64,000 nucleotides of DNA, from assembly GCF_002135295.1 (NCBI RefSeq), contig NZ_NEGG01000015.1:34563-98562 (forward strand), in the 5' to 3' direction. The position numbers and the translations under genes were made by a program. Under the pieces are notes generated by a model, which saw only the letters and a list, made by a program, of their open reading frames with translations, did no database searches and had not been told where the DNA came from. The DNA is from Acinetobacter sp. ANC 5054 (GTDB lineage Bacteria; Pseudomonadota; Gammaproteobacteria; Pseudomonadales; Moraxellaceae). This document shows, piece by piece, positions 57,146-64,000 of the stretch (position 1 is the stretch's first letter; each line of letters begins with the position of its first letter).

Positions 57146-58294
57146 TCAAACTGGCTTGCTCGCATCCTGATAGATTTGTTCTAAAATCCGTTCTGCGGCA
57201 TAACCATCACCAAAGGGATTTTTTACCTGAGACATGGATTGATAATAATCAACATCGTCCATCAAACGCGTTGCCTGTTTTAAAATCAAATCTTTATCTG
57301 TACCCACTAAAACTCCGCCACCAACATCTACAACTTCAGGTCGCTCTGTAGTTGTACGCAAAATCAGCACTGGCTTATTGAAAGATGGGCCTTCTTCTTG
57401 CAAACCGCCCGAATCAGTCATGATAAAGTGCGCGCGGCGCATCATATTCAATAGATTTGGATAGTCCAGTGGCGGCAATAAATGCACTTGCGGATGCGCA
57501 TCAAAATATTGATGCACCACTTGGTGAACTGCAGGATTGAGATGCACGGGCCAAACAAAATTCAAATGCGGATACTGCGCTGCCAATTGCTGAATTGATT
57601 CACAGATATTTTGAATCCCTTCACCAAAATTTTCACGGCGATGTGCAGTCACCAAAATAACTTTTTGCTCATCACTAAAATTCAAACCCAATTCTGCCAT
57701 CAGGCGCAAACCTTCTGCATCACTCAATCGAGATTTAGCCAAACGTACGGCATCAACCACCGTGTTGCCTGTCACATGAATGTGTTCTGGTGTAATTGCT
57801 TCATTCATTAAATTTTGCTGCGACTGCTGGGTCGGTGCGAAATGCCAACGTGCAATGCGCGAAACCAACTGGCGGTTACCTTCTTCTGGAAATGGATGTT
57901 CCATATCATAAGAGCGCAGTCCAGCCTCGACATGCGCCACAGGTATTTTCAGTGAAAATGCTGTTAATCCAGCGGCGAGTACCGTGGTAGTATCACCTTG
58001 AACAATAATTGCATCACGCTTCACGCCATCAGCAAATACGCTTTCCAATTGTTCTAAGCCATGTTGTAGCAGTTGATTGAGGCTTTGCCCTGCGGACATC
58101 ATCTTTAAACGTTGATCAATTTGAATTTGAAAAAATTCGATGGCATCACGTACCAATTCATCATGCTGACCAGTAAAAACCACTTCTACATCAAAACGCG
58201 GGTCTTGCTTTGCAAGCAAAATAATTGGAGCAACTTTAATTAATTCTGGGCGTGTGCCAAAAACAATCGACAGTTTCAATTTGTTTTGCATCAT
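57146..58294 (-). CDS. wecB: UDP-N-acetylglucosamine 2-epimerase (non-hydrolysing)
   Basis: Cytosolic enzyme that interconverts UDP-GlcNAc and UDP-ManNAc. The 382 aa equal typical WecB (376 aa). It carries the opening FGTRPELIKVAPII, the catalytic segments HVEAGLRSYDMEHPFPEE near 120 and TAHRRENFGEG near 215, and DSGGLQEEGP near 290. It follows the NfrA-like gene with a 2-bp gap, so they are co-expressed. It supplies UDP-ManNAc, the presumed sugar donor of the polysaccharide locus. Confidence 0.95.
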   Translation of the reverse strand: MMQNKLKLSIVFGTRPELIKVAPIILLAKQDPRFDVEVVFTGQHDELVRDAIEFFQIQIDQRLKMMSAGQSLNQLLQHGLEQLESVFADGVKRDAIIVQGDTTTVLAAGLTAFSLKIPVAHVEAGLRSYDMEHPFPEEGNRQLVSRIARWHFAPTQQSQQNLMNEAITPEHIHVTGNTVVDAVRLAKSRLSDAEGLRLMAELGLNFSDEQKVILVTAHRRENFGEGIQNICESIQQLAAQYPHLNFVWPVHLNPAVHQVVHQYFDAHPQVHLLPPLDYPNLLNMMRRAHFIMTDSGGLQEEGPSFNKPVLILRTTTERPEVVDVGGGVLVGTDKDLILKQATRLMDDVDYYQSMSQVKNPFGDGYAAERILEQIYQDASKPV

Positions 58295-58296
58295 GA

Positions 58297-59520
58297 TTAA
58301 AATCCTTGATAAATCGTCAATTCCACGCGGGTATTATTAAAGGTATCTTTCACATCTGTTGGTGTTGATGTCACGTATTTACCATATAGCTGCTCTACGC
58401 GAAGCGTCATTGGAAATTGTGCAAAAGGCTTCCATGAAACCCCTGGGCCGGCTTCCGCAAAATTATTGTAATAGCGATGTGCAGTATCATTAATGCTGTG
58501 GAATTTGCCATATAGTTGAACGCTATTATTTGCAAAACCCAGTCCCGTGCGTACCCGCATATCGGCTAAAACTGAATAATCTTCTCGCGAGTAGGTTGCA
58601 ATATTGCCATAAGCATCGGTATGCCAATTTGGACAAGCTGCTTGTTCACACCATTGGTCTGAATTCCATTCCTGATAGCCCGTTAAACCAGCGTTGATAC
58701 TTTCACGAAATTTACTTCGATCACGGTCAATCAAATCGTAACTGCCGCCCACTTCTGCATACGCCCGCACTGGCAGTTGTAGCCATGGTTGGTAACTCAC
58801 CCCAACACCGACAATCGCCGCATTATCATCATAAATAACCGCATTACTACCCAAAACTTCCGGGTTGGTATTGCCAGAAGAACGTGTGTCGCGGTTGATA
58901 CTGGCAAAACCATACAATTGACCTTGCTGACCTTCGCCAAAATAACGACCTGCACGGGCTTTTAAAGGAAATAGCCCAAGATCAAAACGACCTTCATAAG
59001 AGGGAGAGAAATAGACGTCTGCAAATACACGGCTGCCTGATTGATCATTGCTGCCTTGTAAATTTTTAACTGCCTGTTCAGCCGTTGCTTTGGTATCAGG
59101 GTTAGTGGAATCTCGAACTGATTTAAATAATTCTAATGCTTCGGCATTACGCTCTAGCCCATTCAACAAATAAGCTTGCTGGAGTGTCAGTGACTCATCT
59201 TGTGGCGCTAAAGCACGTGCTTTAACAATACTATCCAACGCGCCTTGATTGTTTTTTTGATTGATACGTAAATACGTTAAGCTTTTCCAAACACGTACAT
59301 CATTAGGCGTGATCTGACTAATTTGCAGCAACATTTGTTCAGCTTGCTGTGGATCACTTTTCTCAATTTTATAATAATTTTCCCACAAAGGATAAACCGC
59401 AGTATCCATTGGAACCTGAGATTGTTCCACTGGGTTTGCATTTACAAACTGTACTGCTGAAAGACTCATCAAACTGCAAAAAAGCAGCTTCATCATCTTA
59501 TGCATTTGGGGATCAATCAT
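58297..59520 (-). CDS. NfrA-like TPR and outer-membrane beta-barrel protein
   Basis: The 407-aa protein has a signal peptide (about 9-29, ending FVNA), a short TPR-like helical region (about 40-150, with LRINQKNNQGALDSIVKARALAPQDESL), and a C-terminal beta-barrel of about 250 residues ending in aromatic F (VELTIYQGF). The barrel strands (FADVYFSPSYEGRFDLGLFPLKARAGRYFG) resemble the C-terminal domain of NfrA, the E. coli outer-membrane component of the N4 phage receptor glycan system. It is much shorter than NfrA (about 990 aa). An outer-membrane polysaccharide export role is inferred. Confidence 0.75.
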   Translation of the reverse strand: MIDPQMHKMMKLLFCSLMSLSAVQFVNANPVEQSQVPMDTAVYPLWENYYKIEKSDPQQAEQMLLQISQITPNDVRVWKSLTYLRINQKNNQGALDSIVKARALAPQDESLTLQQAYLLNGLERNAEALELFKSVRDSTNPDTKATAEQAVKNLQGSNDQSGSRVFADVYFSPSYEGRFDLGLFPLKARAGRYFGEGQQGQLYGFASINRDTRSSGNTNPEVLGSNAVIYDDNAAIVGVGVSYQPWLQLPVRAYAEVGGSYDLIDRDRSKFRESINAGLTGYQEWNSDQWCEQAACPNWHTDAYGNIATYSREDYSVLADMRVRTGLGFANNSVQLYGKFHSINDTAHRYYNNFAEAGPGVSWKPFAQFPMTLRVEQLYGKYVTSTPTDVKDTFNNTRVELTIYQGF

Positions 59521-59905
59521 TAGAGCACTCTCATTATTTACTTAGATTACAACAAGATATTTTACCAATAACACACTATTAGGCTTAATAAATGTTAACC
59601 AAGTCACTATTTTAAACCAATAGACACCATTTTCACACGTATAATCTTAAGTCGTTTCTCCTAAACTTAAATGATTTTTGTACAGTAAATACGTAACGCA
59701 TGCTTGGATTAGTTCATTTTAAATGCTGTATATTTCATTTTATTGTGATGGCTAAATGATAATTTCTATTGACCTGCACATTTTTCGCAGGCGGAATGAC
59801 CCCATCTATCTCAATATTTTTCTTCATTCAAAATCGGTGCACTCTTCCAAATTACATCAGCGAATAAGGAAATTCTATAACTTCCCATATTCACGATCTT
59901 AAGAT
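59521..59905. other. Intergenic region upstream of the NfrA-like gene
   Basis: No ORF or RNA was recognised in these 385 bp. It probably contains the promoter for the nfrA-like/wecB operon, but no strong -35/-10 pair stands out. Confidence 0.35.
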
Positions 59906-60361
59906 TTACATTTTTTTCAATTGGTCTATATATCCATCTAGATGACTCTGCATTTCAGGCATGATTTTTCTTAAAAATTGGCAATAATTTAGTGCATCTT
60001 GTGCGGACAATATACCCGTAGACACCAGCTGCATTTGCTTTTGTAGTAAACCTTCAACTTTTGGGATATCTGGCTTTTGACCATGACTTAAGCCCTGACT
60101 AATGGCTGCAAATTCAGTATAAAGCTGATCACGTTGACGCAAAAGTTCGGTTTGATTATCTAATGGCTTTAGATTCTGCTGTGGATTTTGCATTGGCTGC
60201 GAAGCTGATTCTTGCGCGGCTGTTATAGCGTGATTCGGCGATGTTTTAGAAGTCTCAACAGCTGTTTTAAGAAACCCTGTCTCAGGTTTAAAAAATAGCA
60301 CCATAAGACACAAAACAATCAGTCCACCTGTAGTAACGGCAGTAAATTTGATCCAGCTCAT
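59906..60361 (-). CDS. Membrane-anchored periplasmic protein of unknown function
   Basis: The 151-aa protein has one N-terminal helix (about 7-25), a Ser/Gln/Pro-rich linker (about 35-70) and a helical C-terminal part (about 70-150) with the segment LNYCQFLRKIMPEMQSHLDGYIDQLKKM. I do not recognise the family. It lies leftward behind the beta-propeller gene and could be transcribed with it (154-bp gap). Confidence 0.55.
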   Translation of the reverse strand: MSWIKFTAVTTGGLIVLCLMVLFFKPETGFLKTAVETSKTSPNHAITAAQESASQPMQNPQQNLKPLDNQTELLRQRDQLYTEFAAISQGLSHGQKPDIPKVEGLLQKQMQLVSTGILSAQDALNYCQFLRKIMPEMQSHLDGYIDQLKKM

Positions 60362-60515
60362 TGTTTCACCTTTGTTATTTTATTTAAATGATTAATTTAA
60401 TTTATAAAATTTTCTTTTAAATAATTTCATAAATTAGAAGAGGTGCAAAAAACCCAAGCGATCTGCACCTCGAATTAATTTTTAAGTTTATTTACTTCTA
60501 TCTTTATTATTCATA

Positions 60516-61751
60516 TTAAGGCGTAGACCATCCTGCTGGTGCATAACCTAAACGAACACGCTGTGGGTGATTGCCAACTGGAACTGTGATGACTTTTTCA
60601 CCTGTTGCAAAATCAATCACGGTTACTGCATCTGTGGCACTTTCAGAAATGACACAGCGTTTACCATCTGGACTTTGCGTTGCCCAATACGGTTTGCCTG
60701 CAGCAATCAATTTCGCCGCGGTCAAAGTTTTACGATCGACGATGGTGGCATAATCGTCCATCGTTCCTGCAACACATAGTTTTTCACCATCTCCACTGAT
60801 CGAAAGCCCATGATGGCGTGAGTCATTCACCCATTTGGTGCGATCAGAGGGAATAGTTGTACTTCCCGGAAGCTGTGCAATGCGTGTGACTTTGCCTTGA
60901 TTGAGATCATATTCGACCAAGCCATTAAAAAATGAGACTTGCGCATAGATTTTGGATTCATCTTTGCTAAACACAATTGGACGCACAGCGTTCGATAGGT
61001 CTTTACGGCCAAAGGCATCCAATGCAGGACGAAAATCAATTTTCTTCAATACTTTAAAATTATTAGCATCGGCAATGGTGAGATAGCGTTTGCCTTTAGT
61101 GAAATCCTGCCACGTTGCATCCATTGAGGTTTCCACATTACCTATGGCTGAGTTAAGAATTTTTGTGCCACCATCAAAGTAAATATTTTCATGTGGCTTA
61201 TCTCCTGTGGCAAAGCGCCCGAGTTCCTTGCCTGTGTTGATATCGAGTATATGTACGACATTTCCTGAAGACGCTGATACTGCAACCTGTTGACCATCAG
61301 GGGATACTGCCATATGGTCTGCTCGAAATCCCTCAACGGGTGTGCGCCAATTAATTTTCCCTGTTGTAATATTAATCGAGACAACATCTGCATAGCTTGG
61401 GCGTGATGCAACCACCGATTTGCCATCTGGTGTGGAATACATGTCATCGACCAATTGATCATTTCCCTCTCCTGCCGTATTACGAATATAGCTATAGGCG
61501 ATCAACTTTACTGGATTGAGGTAAATCTCAGTGAGCCGTTCCTTTTTGTCGGGCACCATATTGATGACACCAACTTTCTGATAGTTTTTTGCAGGATTGA
61601 TGACAGTAACCGTACCATCCCAGTTATTGCCGACAAAAAAGACTTGCTGGCTATTGGGTGGAACGGGTGCAGTGCTGGTCGCTGCGAAAGTAAGTGGCGA
61701 CACCGCAACCATCATATAAAGAAGTGTCCTGATCCAGAGATTCTTTTTCAT
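60516..61751 (-). CDS. Secreted YncE-like beta-propeller protein
   Basis: The 411-aa protein has a signal peptide (about 1-23, ending LTFA) and then about seven YVTN/PQQ-type blades, seen as repeated VSPDGQQVAVSASSGNVVHILDINTGKELGRF patterns, ending with a blade TVIDFATGEKVITVPVGNHPQRVRLGY. It is periplasmic or secreted. YncE relatives bind DNA or ligands, but no catalytic motif is seen and the function is unknown. It is transcribed leftward from a spacer behind the adhesin terminator. Confidence 0.8.
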   Translation of the reverse strand: MKKNLWIRTLLYMMVAVSPLTFAATSTAPVPPNSQQVFFVGNNWDGTVTVINPAKNYQKVGVINMVPDKKERLTEIYLNPVKLIAYSYIRNTAGEGNDQLVDDMYSTPDGKSVVASRPSYADVVSINITTGKINWRTPVEGFRADHMAVSPDGQQVAVSASSGNVVHILDINTGKELGRFATGDKPHENIYFDGGTKILNSAIGNVETSMDATWQDFTKGKRYLTIADANNFKVLKKIDFRPALDAFGRKDLSNAVRPIVFSKDESKIYAQVSFFNGLVEYDLNQGKVTRIAQLPGSTTIPSDRTKWVNDSRHHGLSISGDGEKLCVAGTMDDYATIVDRKTLTAAKLIAAGKPYWATQSPDGKRCVISESATDAVTVIDFATGEKVITVPVGNHPQRVRLGYAPAGWSTP

Positions 61752-61934
61752 TTTTATTGTCCATTAATTTGTTTTATTTAGAAATATTCATCTGATAATT
61801 GATAATTTTTTAATCTAGATGAATCTACCTATTTATGTTCTAGGCGATTTAAGATTACTTAAATATACAAGTGTATTTATATAGTGAATTTTTTATTTCC
61901 GATGAGTTGAATATATTTCACTCAAGATACGAAT

Positions 61935-61962
61935 AAAAAAAAGCACCCGAAGGTGCTTTTTT
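61935..61962 (-). terminator. Terminator of the adhesin gene
   Basis: AAAAAAGCACC-cgaa-GGTGCTTTTTT, 14 bp beyond the adhesin stop on its strand. Confidence 0.88.
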
Positions 61963-61976
61963 AGTTCATCAAATGA

Positions 61977-64000
61977 TTAGTAAATAATTTGATTATTGTT
62001 GATTAGGTCATCTAGTTCGACTTTGCTCGTTTGATTGAGCAAGATCACGAGATCTTGTGATTCATATTCCGTACCTGATGTGCCATCACGGTCAATTGAA
62101 ATCACAGCTGAATCAGTTTCTTCGTCATATTCTACTGTTACAAACTCTGCGAGATTCGCTTCAGTTGCATCGTCAGAAAGTAAGGATGAGATGTCGATTT
62201 GGTCATTTGAACCGATAGTAAACCCGTCAACCTGGTTCGCTTCGCCATTCGCTAATGCGTATTCTTGATTTAAAACTTTAAAGATAGGATCTTCGTCAAT
62301 CGCTAAATCATTCACATCATTAACTTCTGCTGTAAGCATTGAGCGCCCAGCAAATCCATCTGCATCCAACACTTTTACTTGAAAATCCAGTGTAGACGTT
62401 GTCTTATCACTATTTGATATTTCCGTAGAAGTTGCGGTCAAGGTCACATCAAGGATTTCTTGGGATTTTTCTTTAACCGTCAGAGTAAAGTCAGTGTACT
62501 CTGATGCACTTGCATCTTGAACCGCAGGAGAATACTTAGCAATACCATCTGCACCAACAGTCACTGAATGAGATTTACCCGCTGCATCCTTAAAGCTGAG
62601 GATAGAACCTGGACGCAAGCCTGACATTTCAAATGATACATATTCTGAACCATCAATATCCATTGCTTTTACATGAATACCATCTAACTGAATCACATCT
62701 TCAGCATTACCTTGATATCCTAGAGCTATTGGATAGAAGCCTGTCTCATCTTTACCATCAACGCCAGCATTATAGTCACCTAGAATATAACCTGTGTCTG
62801 TAAGCAATCCATTAATGGCATCGACACTTGGATAATAACTTACAGCACTACCATCTTTTGTAGTAACGTTAAAGTTATAATTACCCACACCCTCAGCATT
62901 ATGCGCATAGAACTGGAAGCTATAGAAACCTGTTTGACTCACACTAAAACTAGTATCTGCTTCGGTATTTACCCCTATCCAGTTGACATGTTCGGTAGAA
63001 ACGCCATCACCAATAATAATCGCAGCACTATCATCAGCCTTTCCTTCATATTTATAGACTTGACCCGCTTCAAGGAATACAAAACCATGAATATAAACTG
63101 CATCAAACGTCGGTAAATTACTAGCATTCAAACTGCCAGTCTTTCCTGCCTCTGCATATGCAATACTACTACCATCCGAATTGGTGACGTTCGTATTGTT
63201 ACGCAAATAATCAATAGCATTGATAAGGGTATCTCTATTTGCACCATCCCCAGAATTTTCAATCAAATTACTGCCATCAACATTTTTAACATTTTTCCAG
63301 GTTTGAATATTCAATTCTAACGGTGGTATATCAAAGTTAAAAATACCCACCATCGGCTGGTCGGCAACAGCAGTGACCTGAACGTTGATGGCATCTGTTG
63401 TGATTGTCTCTCCAACGTACCCATAGGCATAAGTAATTTCAGGAATTTCAACCATACCACTAAAGTCTTTCAATGGGGTAAAGGTTAATTCACCAGTTGA
63501 TGTGACCGTTAAAGTACCCACACCTGGAACTTCAATAGGATTTTTTACAACGCTATTCCAATCATGTGTAATCTGTGTCGTAACTCCACCAATGGTAACT
63601 GTGTTTATCAGGTTATACGTTGGCTGACCCTCAATTGGATTCGGCAAAGTTACTTTTCCATCTTCCAGCACTGTAGCGTCAGGTTTAACAGGGACATCAT
63701 CAAATGTCACTGTACCCGTATCTTCATCCGTGCCATCTGTCACGGTGTAAGTTACATCTGGAACTGAGCCTGAATAATTCGGCTCTGGAGTAAAGGTTAA
63801 CTGACCTTCTTCTGTAATCGTGATTGTACCTACGTTTGGAATAGTCGCAGTTTCACTCGGTTGATAAGTGTTACCACCAACGGTGAAGTCTTTCACTGTT
63901 AATGGTTTACCTTCTGGATCGCTGTCGTTTTCAAGGATGTCTTTGGTTACTGGCGCATTATGCACTGGGGTAACAAGGTCATCGTTTGCTTCTGGTGCTT
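61977..64000 (-). CDS. C-terminal part of a large type-I-secreted repeat adhesin (5' end beyond window)
   Basis: The frame is open to the window end, so at least 674 codons are visible and no true start is present. In order there are: one or two Ig/cadherin-like repeats (NDSDPEGKPLTVKDF ... YTVTDGTDEDTGTVTF), another bacterial-Ig-like block, a PA14/GLEYA-like ligand-binding domain (about 210 to 370 from the window edge, with VYIHGFVFLEAGQVYKYEGKADDSAAIIIGD), further Ig-like blocks, and a C-terminal type I secretion segment (VDGFTIGSNDQIDISSLLSDD ... LVILLNQ). It is acidic and Cys-free. It is a surface adhesin similar in plan to Bap/RTX proteins. Confidence 0.85.
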   Translation of the reverse strand, partial: APEANDDLVTPVHNAPVTKDILENDSDPEGKPLTVKDFTVGGNTYQPSETATIPNVGTITITEEGQLTFTPEPNYSGSVPDVTYTVTDGTDEDTGTVTFDDVPVKPDATVLEDGKVTLPNPIEGQPTYNLINTVTIGGVTTQITHDWNSVVKNPIEVPGVGTLTVTSTGELTFTPLKDFSGMVEIPEITYAYGYVGETITTDAINVQVTAVADQPMVGIFNFDIPPLELNIQTWKNVKNVDGSNLIENSGDGANRDTLINAIDYLRNNTNVTNSDGSSIAYAEAGKTGSLNASNLPTFDAVYIHGFVFLEAGQVYKYEGKADDSAAIIIGDGVSTEHVNWIGVNTEADTSFSVSQTGFYSFQFYAHNAEGVGNYNFNVTTKDGSAVSYYPSVDAINGLLTDTGYILGDYNAGVDGKDETGFYPIALGYQGNAEDVIQLDGIHVKAMDIDGSEYVSFEMSGLRPGSILSFKDAAGKSHSVTVGADGIAKYSPAVQDASASEYTDFTLTVKEKSQEILDVTLTATSTEISNSDKTTSTLDFQVKVLDADGFAGRSMLTAEVNDVNDLAIDEDPIFKVLNQEYALANGEANQVDGFTIGSNDQIDISSLLSDDATEANLAEFVTVEYDEETDSAVISIDRDGTSGTEYESQDLVILLNQTSKVELDDLINNNQIIY

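Overview
The window looks like a chromosomal segment of a Gammaproteobacterium of the Moraxellaceae, most likely Acinetobacter. The reasons are the low-to-moderate GC content, the lldP-lldR-lldD-dld lactate operon order, the YejABEF transporter, the 6S RNA behind zapA, and many proteins whose closest remembered relatives are Acinetobacter or Pseudomonas. No plasmid, phage, insertion-sequence or CRISPR module was seen. Almost everything is ordinary chromosome, with one cell-surface polysaccharide locus that deserves attention.

Layout. 1-5.9 kb: L-/D-lactate utilisation operon read leftward, with two perfect LldR-type operators flanking a promoter. 6.1-8.7 kb: small membrane protein, EamA exporter and a divergent LysR regulator with a canonical operator. 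9.1-13.7 kb: argG, a diguanylate cyclase, and pyrC-rnt. 13.7-21.6 kb: five identical tRNA-Glu(UUC) genes interleaved with a Fur-box TonB-dependent receptor, two paralogous amino-acid permeases and an alpha/beta hydrolase. A decayed sixth tRNA-Glu 3' end lies at 22.4 kb beyond a yiiX gene. 22.6-33.6 kb: GST, Old Yellow Enzyme, yejABEF, and an MltD-type lytic transglycosylase with eight LysM repeats. 33.8-37.8 kb: fused rnhA-dnaQ, fimL-like gene and nudC, the same order as in Pseudomonas. 37.9-42.7 kb: esterase, dolP-yraN-lpoA facing rsmI, a small membrane protein and a SutA-like acidic protein. 42.8-50.8 kb: two ubiquinone hydroxylases, an inserted SDR and small ORFs, pepP, ygfB, a ZapB-like coiled coil, zapA, 6S RNA and a DUF1304 protein.

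51.4-59.5 kb holds two convergent operons that I read as one exopolysaccharide synthesis and export system. The rightward operon encodes a membrane protein with a degenerate GGDEF-like domain, an unrecognised membrane-anchored protein, a processive family-2 glycosyltransferase, a BcsB-like periplasmic protein and a possible periplasmic glycosidase. The leftward operon encodes UDP-GlcNAc 2-epimerase (WecB) and an NfrA-like TPR/outer-membrane-barrel protein. This set parallels the E. coli NfrA-NfrB-WecB pathway, which makes a ManNAc-containing, c-di-GMP-controlled glycan used as receptor by phage N4, but it adds cellulose-synthase-style parts.

59.9-64 kb: a membrane-anchored hypothetical, a secreted YncE-like beta-propeller, and the C-terminal end of a large type-I-secreted adhesin that runs off the window. 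Both window edges cut genes (dld at the left, the adhesin at the right).
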